From Albifimbria verrucaria (Eukaryota; Ascomycota; Sordariomycetes; Hypocreales; Stachybotryaceae), in the NCBI GenBank assembly GCA_020081605.1, contig JAHREC010000018.1, positions 5,518,001 through 5,582,000 on the forward strand: a stretch of DNA of 64,000 nt, written 5' to 3'. A program made the position numbers and the translations under genes. The stretch's first letter is position 1. The number at the start of each line of letters is the position of its first letter. Below the pieces are notes generated by a model, which made no database searches, was not told where the DNA came from, and was given only the letters and a program-made list of their open reading frames with translations. This document shows, piece after piece, positions 37,116 through 48,755 of this stretch.

Positions 37116-37883
37116 CTAAGGGGATTTGGTGGCGGCGGCATCAACAGCATCCGCCATCTCAGCCATGGTCTTGAAGTGCCAAGTGTAGGACACCTTGTCA
37201 GCATAGTCCTGAGGATCCCCACCCATAACGCTCTCAACGTCCTGGCCTCTCTCAATCCAGGCGCTGACAAGCCCAGCCTGCTTAGCTGGCACATGGTCAT
37301 GGTGCAAACTTTGAGCGGTGTGGATGATGTCTTCCTTCTTCACGCCGAGATCCTTCTCGACATGAGAGATCAGGTAGTCGAAGTTGTTCAGGTCAGGCTT
37401 GTATGAGCCAATCTCCTGGGCTGTGTAAATGGCGTCAAAGTCGATACCAGTCAGTTGATCGGTCAGAGTACGCTTAAATGATTCAGTGTCGACATTAGAG
37501 AGGATGACGAGCTTGAAATGCTTGTGAAGTCGCTTCAGCGCCTCAACTGTGTCAGGGAAGACGGGCCAGTCTCCAACACTGCCGCCGAAGCGTTTCTTCT
37601 CATCTTCGGTGACCTGTACTCCCAGCTCTTCCGCCAGGTTGCCATAGGCGGCAGCAAGGACATCCCTGTACAAGTCCTTAGGTCGAGCCTGCTGAACAAG
37701 CCCCTCGTGCTTGATAAAGACCTTGAGAGTAGCAAGGCGGTCGTTGCGGAGAGGGTGTGACTCTGGCAGCTGCTGAACCAGAGGCTGCAAGGCCTTGTAG
37801 ATGCCGCCCTCCCAGTCAACAAGAGTGCCGAAGCAATCGAAAGTAAGACAGGCAAAGGAGGTGATTGGACGAGAGGTCTTCAT
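37116..37883 (-). CDS. Haloacid dehalogenase (type II) superfamily hydrolase
   Basis: HAD-superfamily hydrolase of the 2-haloacid dehalogenase type, 255 aa, the usual family length. Motif I is TFDCFGTLVDW with the nucleophile Asp16, motif II VILSNVD, the conserved Lys sits in IGSYKPD, and the end motif region is around IIHTAQSLHHDHVPA. Start at 37883 (MKTSRPITSF). Intronless and, unlike every other gene here, with no frame break. Fungal relatives often act on small halogenated or phosphorylated acids, but substrates are rarely known. It lies between the dioxygenase and the decarboxylase, on the opposite strand. Membership in the pathway is uncertain: it could be an unrelated metabolic gene. 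Confidence 0.9.
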   Translation of the reverse strand: MKTSRPITSFACLTFDCFGTLVDWEGGIYKALQPLVQQLPESHPLRNDRLATLKVFIKHEGLVQQARPKDLYRDVLAAAYGNLAEELGVQVTEDEKKRFGGSVGDWPVFPDTVEALKRLHKHFKLVILSNVDTESFKRTLTDQLTGIDFDAIYTAQEIGSYKPDLNNFDYLISHVEKDLGVKKEDIIHTAQSLHHDHVPAKQAGLVSAWIERGQDVESVMGGDPQDYADKVSYTWHFKTMAEMADAVDAAATKSP

Positions 37884-40228
37884 GATTGCAGCTCTTTATC
37901 CTGTGGAGCCTGATGCAAAGTTGTGTTGTACGGGATGTAGAAGGGGCTAGGGAGAAAGAAGGATAAGACAAGCAGGCTTTTGAGGGTGATGTGGTTTGGG
38001 ATTGCAGCAGATATGCAGTCTACCATGCACTTACATACAGAAGACGCAAGAGTCAGCGTTGGGGTTCTGCACCAGCAAGCATGAAATAGGTGGACTTCGG
38101 CGTGGGGCAACGCAACACTGCTGATCAAAGACCAACCTATGAATGGGCCCAAAAGCAGACGGTCATCTTCACAATCACTCATGTCTGCCCCAATAGGTCT
38201 TACGTAAGTATTCCTTGGAATTCTATTACACTGGGGATTGACGCTGTTAGCTGGCTCTGTAGGCCCTGTTCTCGTGGTGCTTTACGCTGTCATATGTGTC
38301 TGATAACGCTAATTCGCGCAGTTAATTGGAGGGATTGTAGTCGATACACTAGGAATCCTACGGATGGAGTAGCAAGGACGGCTTCGTGACGGGCGAGAAA
38401 AGAGCTTGGGCAATCTAACTTGGCACTGAATCATCTTTTCACACCTTAATGTGCATGGTACTGACTTGCTTTATTGTTCAACTTCCGAGCCTGTCAGCAT
38501 CTATGCCTGCCAAATCACTACCTCCTTCGCCATGCACGTAGCGCGCCATTGAGGCAAGCGAGCACGCATGCCTGAAGAGAGTTCACACCGTGCAGTTGGC
38601 TGCTCGTACTACAGTACCGCTGTGAGACAATGCTGATGTGGTGGGAGCACTGCAGAGTCTTCGGATACGCATGTGCGCATGATATGACACTGTGCCATAG
38701 TTACTGGCCTGACCTTAGCTGCTGTCGTGAAGTGGCGGAGCTGGAATACGTATGCGCCGTTGCCGCTGCTTCTCGGGAACAGGCCCGAAATCATTCTGGC
38801 ACAGGGCCTGATGGTGCTTTAGTTGCAGTGGAGCCCTGTGTGCTGAGGAGCTGGGCTGCCGATGCCTATTTGCTCACCTAGGCTGGGCTGGGATGCCCTG
38901 ACCAACTGTGAGAATGGCCGATCTTGAGGTGTGGATCGTCTTGTTTGATTCACTGTCCTAAGCGGGAGGACCCTGAGTTGATAGCCCACGTTTCCTCCTC
39001 AAGGCTACCGTAAGGGGCAGTGATACCCCAATTGCTCTAACGATGGACAAGTTCTCACTAGACCGAGGACCACAAGCGCTTGTGTTTCTATACACGGTGG
39101 CGTAGGGGTAAGCGGGCGAACTAAGGAGCAGGATGCGGCACTAGCACCACGCATGAGATGGATGGGTGCAATATACCATGATCTACCATACAACTAAACT
39201 CGAAAAATTGAGAACTTTGAGCAGGGGGTTTGAGGTGTGCACACCTTTTACGATTAGTATATCCAAAGTGCAAACCAATACCAACCGAGATGGGTGATCA
39301 AGAGGGAAGATGCATGCTTAAATTCATGTTCATACTTTGCAGATCATCAGGTTGAATATAATTTCTCATAGTAAATCTTCTAATAGTCATGTGAAAACCG
39401 ACAAAGTAAGTTGATATGATCGTTATGATCCCCTTTTCAATTCATTATAATATAAATATTGTATATTTATACAGGTGTTCTACTTCATGTAAACTAGCCT
39501 TGGAGTTACTGACGGGATTCCTTGCTAGTTCTCCCCTTGCTCAAACTTCTAGATTTCTCGAGTGAATACAGCATACAGTCCTCGGACTAAGTGAGGGCAT
39601 CGGAAGAGGAGAGAGCAGGCAGGGAAGAATGGTTGGGTGACCACTGCAGCACAACCAGCAACGCCTGTATCCAACGGCGTGGTCCGAAGCCTGCCTTCTC
39701 CTGTTACCTCCTGAAAAGGCCCCGCCGGTCTAATCCTGCAGGCTGCAACTGGTACGCTTGTGCAGGGGAGTGTATTAGTCGTGCACAGGGAACGTTGCCC
39801 ACCAGAGGCAGCCGCCCTTCTAAGACGAAGCCATCCATAGCTTGGGCTAAGCGGGCGTGTGTACTAATATTGGCGACTATTTAGTGGATGGCTAAGCCAT
39901 ATTACAACGACCCCTGGATTTAGCGTGCACTAATTGCCGTTGAATGTTTCCAAGTTGTGCAGCCTTACAGCAAGCCTTTGCCTCAATAAGCTCAAGCTTT
40001 GTTTGGAGCCGTGAGTCCATCTCCTGCAAGCACAGAGCAACTTCTCTTGAAGTGAAGGCAGCTTTCACAACTTGCAGTTTGGGAATCTGTCACTCCTTTG
40101 CATTTTTCTTCTTCTTTCCTTTGCACAAGGGCCTGGCTGACCAACGTGCTGTTCATTTATCCTCGAATATCCTTTGAGAATCTGACTCTTCATATTTTTC
40201 TTTCGTCAGCTGCTGGAAACGGTTCACC
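37884..40228. other. Intergenic region between divergent dehalogenase and decarboxylase genes
   Basis: About 2.3 kb that must contain two promoters. The interval from about 39200 to 39500 is AT-rich by eye. A pyrimidine-rich run just before 40229 suits the decarboxylase leader. No further gene seen. Confidence 0.5.
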
Positions 40229-41780
40229 ATGCCTGCATCGGACCATGAGAATGATTGTCTTCAGGACAGAATCCCAAAGGCAAAAATGTTACTTAACCGT
40301 GCTGAAGAGGCTGGAGATTTGATTGACGCTGTCAAAGCCCTCATTGTTCCGTATATCAGAGCCGCAGATGAGTCTGCTTCCGCCAAGAGTACCGGTAGGC
40401 TCCTGAGGACGCTGCAGGCCGACCTCGCAATGTGCTCATTGAACAACACTCGCCAGCGGAGCTGGTAGAGCGCATGGACTTCTCATTGCCAGCTGAAGGA
40501 TGTGGAAAGGAGGGCCTCATGGACACCGTGAAGGACATCTTCCGCTACAGCGTCAACACATGGGACCAGGGATTTCTTGACAAGCTGACGGCGAGCACGA
40601 ATCCCGTTGGCATCGTTTCAGAGATGGTGTTGGCCGCTCTGAACACGAACGTACACGTATATCATGTCTCCCCAGCCCTCACTGTCATCGAAAAGGTCAC
40701 TGCCCGCACACTCGCTGCCCAGTTTGGTCTTACAGGCCCTATGGCAGGCGGCATGACTTGCCAAGGCGGCAGCTCTTCAAACATGACATCGCTCATCATC
40801 GCGCGCAACTGGCTTTATCCCGATACCAGGGAAACTGGAAATGCTGACCATCGATTCGTCATTTTCACAAGCTCACAAGGCCACTACTCCGTCGAAAAGG
40901 CCGCCGTAACAGCGGGCTTTGGTGCTTCAGCAGTGGTTGGAGTCCCAGTTGATGCTTCTGGCCGGATGTCAATTGCGGCTTTGCGAGAACGCGTCGAAGA
41001 GGCCAAGGCAACGGGAAAGACGCCACTTTATGTCAATGCTACTGCGGGTACCACAGTACTGGGCGCATACGATCCTATCCGTGAGATTCGTGCCATTTGC
41101 GACGAGTTTGGCATGTGGCTTCATGTTGACGGATCATGGGGTGGCTCTGTTGCTTTGTCTGCCAAGCATAAGCACAAGTTGGCCGGCTCTGAACTTGCAG
41201 ATTCACTCACCATCAACCCGCAGAAGATGCTCAACGTCCCTATGACCTGCTCATTCCTTCTCACAAACGATTTGAGACGCTTCCACAGTGCCAACTCCCT
41301 TCGTGCTGGCTATCTCTTCCACGATGCTGAGGACAGCGCCGAGGTCTGGGACCTGGCTGACCTGACGCTTCAATGTGGTCGTCGCGCGGATAGTTTAAAA
41401 CTTGCGTTGGCATGGATATACTATGGAGCTTCTGGCTTAGGGCGTGGTGTTGACCATGCCTTCGATATGGCTGCACACCTAGCTAACTTGGTGGAAAAAT
41501 CGCCCGACTTCATGCTCATTTCATCCAACCCCCTCCCTGCTTGCAAATCTGCTTCTACTATGCACCAGGAGGCCTCTTGGCAGAGACCAAGGAGGAGAAC
41601 ACTAGACGTACTCGCGAGATGGTCCGAAGGATGGTCCAGAGAGGTTTCATGTTTGACTTTGCCCCGGGCCCTTACGGACATTTCTTCAGAGTCGTGACAA
41701 ACTGCCAGACTTTGAAGGGTACGATGGATGGTTTGTTTAAGGGCCTCCGAGAGGTTGGTGAGGAACTACTCAGCGAGTAG
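40229..41780 (+). CDS. PLP-dependent group II decarboxylase (glutamate/aspartate decarboxylase-like)
   Basis: Pyridoxal-phosphate amino-acid decarboxylase of the glutamate/cysteine-sulfinate/aspartate type, probably cytosolic. Seen in order: SPALTVIEKVTARTLA, GGMTCQGGSSSNMTSLIIAR, the cofactor-stacking His region SSQGHYSVEKAA, YVNATAGTTVLGAYDP, LHVDGSWGGSVALS with the cofactor Asp, and the Schiff-base lysine in INPQKMLNVPMTCSFLL. Family members usually have His before this Lys (NPHK); here it is Gln. Intronless, start 40229 (MPASDHEN), stop 41778-41780; about 517 aa once single C losses near 40428 and 41529-41533 are allowed for. It converges with the thioesterase gene 373 bp away. A beta-alanine- or GABA-forming role would suit a peptide or lipopeptide pathway (compare the decarboxylase of the destruxin cluster), but substrate choice cannot be read from sequence. 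Confidence 0.9.
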
Positions 41781-42153
41781 GTAGCAGATGGACACTGCGT
41801 GATTATGATTTAGCCTGGGAGTTGGTTGCAACATGTTTTCTGATGTTTTTTTGGTATGGTGTTGCCGCAGGTATGGTTCGGAACAGAGGCTTTGCAGTAT
41901 CTGGGTTTAGATTATGATTTCGATAACAGGAATAAAGGACTACACTTGATGCCTTAAAGCTCATCACAAGTTCAAATATCATGCGTTATAAGACACAAAG
42001 GTTAAACATCAAATCAAGTGGAATGTCTAAGTTACTGTTAGATACCGTCCTTCGCTTCCATAACAAATCTTAACCCAGAAATCACACCTCCATCGCCGTT
42101 GCAGTCTTTACCACTTGAGTCTATGAAAGGTTAAGCAGTATACCGTCTGACAT
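41781..42153. other. Shared 3' flank of convergent decarboxylase and thioesterase genes
   Basis: 373 bases, AT-rich, carrying both 3' untranslated regions. Nothing else was seen. Confidence 0.6.
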
Positions 42154-43240
42154 TTACATGTAGTCCATGGCAGCAACCTTTCTAGGATCATGTACACTGT
42201 CTATAATCTCAAGCCCAGCAAGAAGATGATCTGTCAAGAGCTTGGTCTAAAAATTAACAGTTAGCGTTGGAAGGAAATTCGTTGTCTTCTCAGTGTGCAT
42301 ACCTTGGTATGGTCAAATTTGTCAAACACGTTGTAATGATCAGCCTCAACATCAATCGTGGCAACGATGTAGTCAGGGTATTCTCCTCCCAACCCAGTAG
42401 GGGCTCGTTACGGAAAAGATCAATAATGCAAGGGTCGCTCGAGTCTTGGGCATCCTTTGCCTTGCGTGCCGGCAAGGTACAGCGGATCATGACGGCTGGA
42501 GGGGGCCTTGGATTCAGCAGGCGTATCCTTGAACTCAAACTGCTTCACCTTCTGAAGAGACCACTGTCCATTAACCGGTTTTTGAAGAACAGTGCCGGGC
42601 TGGATTGTGTAGGTTCTGCCAGTGACTGCGACCGGGATGGGCTTGCCGTTGTTTGTAGGAGCATCCCACGAGGGAGGCTCCAATCTTCAAGCATCTCGTC
42701 GCAATTGTCGAAGGACTTCTGAATGAGTTCGGGGAGGTCGGAAAGCTCGGGTTCGACGGTCGAGCTCCTGATTTCAGCACGAGGAACATGACGAGGGAGT
42801 CGATGATGAGCATGCCGACAACCTTGATTTCGGAGGCAGGATCCTCGGCGAGGAGGCGGGCGATGGACAGCGACAGGTAACCACCAAGGGACCAGCCTAG
42901 AAACATGAATTAGCCAACAATTTTGTAATCGAAAACTGCCGTCCGGACGGCGCGAGCCAAGCAACCTACCACCAAGGATAATGGGGCCCTTGAGGCCGGC
43001 CTTCTTGATCAGATCCGCGTAGTGGCGTGTCATTTCGTCCATGCCGCCATCCCACTTGCTTGCGTCCCAGTACTTGGGGTTGTGAAGCGCCCAAACCTCA
43101 CGGTGAAGCTTGCCCAGTATGAAGTAGCTGAATGTGGTGCCACCGCCATCGTGGATCAGCACCAGCGGCGGCGTCGAGCTCGCTCGCTTGTGAGGTGGAA
43201 GGATCTGGACCTTGGTCGGGTTGGGGCCGTTGACGAACAT
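42154..43240 (-). CDS. Alpha/beta-hydrolase thioesterase (type II thioesterase-like)
   Basis: Thioesterase-domain protein of the kind that hydrolyses acyl or peptidyl thioesters from PKS/NRPS carrier domains. An N-terminal LVLIHDGGGTTFSYF is the oxyanion/strand-1 region. The nucleophile elbow GGWSLGG is split by the first intron. The catalytic Asp is probably in the LIIDS strand, and the C-terminal DHYNVFD supplies the His. Exons: 43240-42970, 42896-42303 and 42246-42154, about 320 aa, starting at MFVNGPNPTKV; an in-frame upstream Met at 43297 would add 19 residues but lies before the conserved start. Four frame breaks (near 42795, 42680, 42501 and 42383) all sit on C/G tracts; the one at 42501-42505 needs either two missing bases or one extra. 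No peroxisomal signal. It probably releases or proofreads the polyketide, by analogy. Confidence 0.88.
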
Positions 43241-46200
43241 GGCGAGGAGGAAGCGCAATTGTCTGAGAGTATGAATGTAGAACAGAAGAAATCGCAAGGT
43301 GAATCACTGTAGGTTTGGCCCTGGATGTGAGGACAGCCTTATCTCCAGCCCCTCCAACCAAGATATTATTTACTCTCGCCCCGCGATTGACGAACATAGA
43401 GGACGGGGATATTCTTACGTGGGCCCAGCAGGAGGGATTCTAATTATGTAAACAACACCCCTCCCTTCCCTCCACTTCATTCGTTCGAAATCCTGTGCTC
43501 CAAAGAGACGCTGGTCACAATTTATTTGGTGTGGGTTCGCCGTTGTAGGGAGCCTAAACGCTCCACCGCCCCAGGGGATGACCGCCGCCGGATGATGATG
43601 AGGGCTTGGCCTGGCTCTTGACCACTAAATGAGGGTTTATACTCTCATCTGATATGTAGAGTAGTATTAGTAAACATCTGCTGAAACAGTGAGAATCTGT
43701 GGACTAGCAACCAGTGGCGCAATGTATGGGCCAAGAGGAACCCAGGAGACTGTTACACGATAACCGAAGTGGGTGAATGTGCCTTAAACCAGAGCGAGCT
43801 AAATCCATGGCTCGAATTTAGGAGAGAAAATAAACAGTGGCGTTGGCGGTTTCCACCCATTAGCGTGCATTCATTGCCAGACATCTTTCTTACCTACATA
43901 CTATTGTTAGTACATGATGGTTGAAGAGAAACCCATGAATTGACTCTGCCTATGCAATCTGAGGGTGAGTGTGACTGGTGTGCCGGACACCAATGAAACG
44001 GTCATGCTTTCCCAACTGGTTATTTGCGTGGCATATAACCGCGATTAGATTGCTCTGCGTGTAGATGCGATGGTTGATAAAGTCAACTGCAGCGACACAT
44101 GCAAATAACGTGGATTCCTTGCTTCATAAATGTTCTTGGTTTGGGCCCCAGAAAGTCCCTAGACTCGTCGATGATATTCTAGCCTTTCGTGGTTCTTTGC
44201 AAGTCTGGGTCATGAAATCTGATGGCAGTACAAGTCACATGTGATGCGACGCAGTTAAATGGACTGAAAGCAGCCAAGGGCTTAACACCATCATCAACTG
44301 CTCCCATAGTAGCTTTGACGAACTCAGTGTGTTCTTGTAAGACCTATTTACAGGATCATGGCACTTTAACTAGCCAGCAAATAAGGGAGCCACGTGTCAA
44401 GATATATATAATGATTACAGTTTGTGCATGTTATTTAATGAGTAATTTCATCCTAAGAGAAAGATCTAGTATATCACGGTCCAGCATTAAGATAGATTTC
44501 ACGAGAGTACATGAGACAATATGGCACCAAACCCACAGCCACTACCATGAGGCCCTGCACTTGACCATGGCATGGAAACGTGAACTCATTAGATAGGCGC
44601 AACCATTATGATGCCACTGGTGTGATTTTGAGGGTAAATCTAGTCTTGACTATCATATTTAATTTTAACAGAGCCTGAGCCATCACACATTGAGTCGTGA
44701 TGATACTGTCAAACATATTCTTGATCATGGCAATGTTGACTGCTTAAACTGTGTATATATAGTTGACCGAATTTTCGTATATGGAAGGGTTTGCTTCTTA
44801 TATCGCTAAAGTAGACATAGTAAAAAGCTAGGCTAAGCAGTCTCGATGAAGAGTTAGCCATTAAGCGAATCTTGGTTACGAGTTGTATGACATGGAAGCG
44901 GCTGTGAAGCACGACACGATTTGAAGGCTACTAGCCGTTGCGAGATGTCTTTATCTCAATCGAAACAGATTCAATCGAATTGAATATAAACATTACAGTT
45001 CATACAAACACTTTTATAGTCAACATTTGTCGGTGTAGCGGGTGATGAATTGTTCGTGTAGCATTTCTCACCACTTAGAGGCGGTTATGTTGTTCATGGG
45101 GCGTTGAGACCAGAACAATTTCCCTTACACATACCCTAGCGACCCATAAACTACGGAACTCTTAACATGTGGTTATTTAAGGTATTTCATCGATCAAGGT
45201 TCCTGAGTAGCACTTACTTTGGTAGCAGGCTCGGGCACTGGGCAGCTTACATGAATAGGAGTGTGATAGCGTTAGCTATGATATCTGTTAACATTTAATA
45301 TAGTTATTATATGTTCATTTCATTGGCTATCAAAGGAAGGGCTATGAACAATTCAGTTAAGGTCAAGTTAGGGTGAGATCTAACGATTCTGATGTGGTAG
45401 GGACGTGGCCCAGCTTTGCCCGAGACATTACATGCAAATCCCTAGCGTATTTGGTAAAACTCCTCCATGAAATACTATAGAAGTAATCATATAGCGTGAT
45501 TGGTGCTGGGAACTACAGTGTTTCCACCTTTCCTCCAGTATCAGTGATACAGTCCAAATGTGTGTTGATAGCCGCACTCTGTCTACGGCAAGTCCGTGGC
45601 ACCGTAAAGGGCTGCTACATGAAGTGGTCCACTCTAAACGTCTTTGCTATATGTAGTAAAATGATCATGCTTATCGTCGTTTTCCATCTAGAAAGTGCCT
45701 TGGAGTACTAGCTTACCAAGTCTCAAAGTTGGTGATACGAACAGCTTTCGACGATGATGCCCGACTTGAGATTTCACCAATCCTTGCAATTTCTACTAAA
45801 TAAAGGAAAGATCCAGAGTTGGGAACTGTACGCTCGAAGTAGTCCGGGGTACTTGGCTGTTTCATTCAATAGAAAACGTATAGTCATAATAAATGGAAGT
45901 CGGTACAAGAGCAATAAAAAGAATTACTTTAGCGACTGCCTTACCAAACGATACAGGGGAATGAGGTGGTCAACATGACGGGAGAGTGGAAATCTTCGTC
46001 ACCAAAGTCCTTTGAAGCACTGGCAAATAGCAGGAACAACCTGTGAAGGTGATATTTGAAGCAGAACTGGCCACTGTTTATGTATATTCTGCCCATATGC
46101 CATGATACTTCATAATTGTGTGATTACTCTCCGCTTGATGCATGATACCCAGCTATTATATGCCCGTATCCTTTATGTCTTCCAATGACAGATGAAAAGT

Positions 46201-46797
46201 TAATGTACAAGAGGATCATCGACCTCTACGTCAAAACAGATAACCAAACACAGACTTTACATGACAGAATGAACAACAGTTCGAAGTCTCAGGTTGAATC
46301 GCTTCGCTGCAGACATCCTTCATCTGTTGAAATGAGCCTTCATAGTGGACAGATTGCTATGTCCAACAAAGGCAGCTATAATGACGCCGTTTCCCTTCCC
46401 GCTTCGTATTATTGAATCCATCTATGATAAGTATACTGTGCCATCTTACTTTTCATCGTGATATAAGCTGCATTTTTTGCGTGGCGAGTGTAATAGAGTT
46501 CCCCTACGTCTGGCCAACGCCGACGGGATTCCCTATTGGGCTTTTGAAAGAAACTCATGCCATGGCGAAGGACGCCACTCCTATAGAGAGGGCAGTGAGT
46601 TCGATGATCGCACAATGCTGCCATTTGCGAGCATTCTCAAACTCTTTGTATTGACATGTAGAACCTGAGAAACTAAGAGTCAGTTATTTTCCAAGTACCG
46701 TATGCTATGATGAAGTGATGCTTACAATATGCATCTCTGGGGGTCTTGGTAGACTAGACCATAGAGTCTGAACTCATCGTGATAACATTGATCATGC
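43241..46797. other. Long AT-rich intergenic region
   Basis: About 3.6 kb between the thioesterase start and the 3' end of the bZIP gene. The part from about 44.2 to 46.5 kb is AT-rich by eye with only short, unrelated open frames. I see no transposase motif or terminal repeats, but decayed repeat DNA is the most likely content. Confidence 0.45.
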
Positions 46798-48679
46798 TCA
46801 TAGACAAGCTCCCAACAGACCAAGTAGTTCTTCATTGGGAATACGCCCAGCGAAATTGAGTAGCAAGACCGTAGCAAGGGCCGTGTTGGATCGATCCCAT
46901 TGCCAGGTGGTACGCTGATCAGCAGCAAGGGCCATGGTCAAGGCCCATGAGTTCGGTAACTGTTTACAAGGGTCGTTAGTCTTCAGATATCTTTCCCAAG
47001 TTGTTCGATTGACTTGTCATTTTAAGTCTATGCGGGCATTTACTTACCTCTTCTTGAATTATTCTTTTCATGGCGAGGACAACATCAGGCGTTATTGGGG
47101 CGTTCATCATCTTCTGCGCCTCGACTAGAGGAGCAAGCTTGGAGAGGAGCGAGTTGCGTGCTCCAACATTTTCACTGATCAACATGGTTTCCGTTGATCT
47201 AAGGATCTCCTCATAAAATCCTGTTCTTTCCCAGCCACTCCATTGTCTTGTAGCTTGAAAGACATCGGAGACAACCTTGGGCAAGCGTCTGTTGCGACTC
47301 AATCGTTGCTCGTTGGCTAGAGGTGACGCTTCACCAAAGGGGCGCTGTAGTAGGTTGCGACCAAGGCATCGAAGCTTTCGAACCCCGCAGCCTCTACTTG
47401 TTCCATTATGCGCTCAAATCTCTCCTCCAATGATGTTTGTTGGGATGGCAGGGAAGCCATAGGGGGGCCACAGGGGAGGACCCGATTCGGGGCCAGTTTC
47501 CATGACTGGCGCTATGTTTCCAGGCATAGGGGAAAGTTGAGTGCATCTGCAGAAGAAGTATCTTGCCTAGCAAGCTTCTGAGCAAGAGGCTCGGATTTCC
47601 AGACCTCAACTGGTGCCTCAAACGCGAACTCCATGCCTTCAGTGTGAGTAGGTGTAAAGGCGCAGCTACACAGTTGGCCTGCTCTGTTGTGCTCATGCTA
47701 CCTGCTACTGCAATGTCAATCATAAGAAAATCCAACAAGAGCCATGATATCAAGGTGGTACTTACTCGACGTCACACTGTCTGCCTGTCCATACTGTGCC
47801 GGAAATGAACCGTCCTGCTGGATGGTGTTCAGCCGGTCCAGCAACTGTGTTTGGAATCGCAAGCAGTCCAACATGAACTCGGGTGGCTTTCCCGTTGGCT
47901 CTATCACAGCTTGTCCCGGAGGCGACAGCAAACCATGTGTTTGGGGGATGGTTGTGAGTGTGGCGGGCTGTTGAGGAACTGGGTAGGGTCCTGGAAGAGA
48001 GCAGAGTCGGGCTCTGGTACGGGTCCATCGTACATGTTTGTTTGCAACAAAGGCATTTGTGGTGGCTTTGTATCAATGAGAGGTGATGAGGTCTCCTCAC
48101 TTACGCCACGGGCAGGAGGGGTTGGATTTCCGTTCCACGTGCTAGTGATGATGGTGGAATGTGGGATGGCATCGTTGCAACTTTCTGGAGTTCTAGTCGC
48201 ATTGTGCATGGTCGTCGCTGTGCTACCATTGGTGCCGATGTTGACCGGTACAGATGTGTTTGTGTTGTTTTGTGAGGACCTTCCTTCGTGGCTGTCCAGC
48301 CTTGCCTGAAGTTCACCAAGACGTGCCTTCATGCGGTGGCCTATTTGTTGGAGTTCATCATGTTAGCAAGCAAAACTCTCGAGGTCATGTAAGCGTCTGC
48401 CTGCCAAGTAGCAGGCCTTCTCCCCATACACACTTGTGAGGGGTCTTCGACCAAGTCGAAACGTAGTCTTGGGTAAAGGGACGAAAGAACACTGAACGGG
48501 ATATACGTACGGTATGTCCTTTGTGCCACGCGATTCTGTATCCTTTTCTTCTCTTTGGGATCTTTGACACGGGTCCAGTCATCCTCCTCACGCAGCTCTG
48601 TGGTTGGTAAAGATTTGGACGGCATCTTTCGACGTTTAGCAGGTGATGATGTCCAAGCAGCTTCGATCATGAATGACAT
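46798..48679 (-). CDS. Fungal bZIP transcription factor
   Basis: Nuclear DNA-binding regulator. The basic region KKRIQNRVAQRTYRHRMK spans the first intron and matches the N-x-x-A-Q-R-x-x-R pattern of Yap-like fungal bZIPs. Only a short zipper (RLGELQARLDS) follows, then a long Asn/Thr/Ser/Pro-rich linker. The C-terminal part, with EERFERIMEQVEAAGFESFD and a helical tail, resembles the conserved C-terminus of other fungal bZIP proteins. Start 48679 (MSFMIEAAW). Exons: 48679-48511, 48340-47766, 47707-47048 and 46959-46798; with six C/G losses allowed for, the frame closes at 523 aa. It lies at the right end of the gene group, as many pathway regulators do. No ankyrin repeats are attached, so it is not clearly a ToxE-type protein. 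Targets are unknown. Confidence 0.88.
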
Positions 48680-48693
48680 GACTTCGTACAGCT

Positions 48694-48725
48694 CAGTAAA
48701 GTATAACAGTAAAGTATAACAGTAA
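48694..48725. repeat. 13-bp tandem repeat in the bZIP 5' leader
   Basis: The unit CAGTAAAGTATAA occurs twice in a row (48694-48706 and 48707-48719), followed by a partial third copy. It lies 15-46 bp upstream of the bZIP start codon, so within its leader or core promoter. Copy number could vary between strains. Confidence 0.8.
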
Positions 48726-48745
48726 GGATCTGGATTGGAGGAGAG

Positions 48746-48755
48746 TCTATATATG
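48746..48755 (-). promoter_or_regulatory. TATA-like element of the bZIP gene
   Basis: A TATATA run on the minus strand about 70 bases upstream of the bZIP start codon is a plausible core promoter. Assigned from position and sequence only. Confidence 0.35.
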
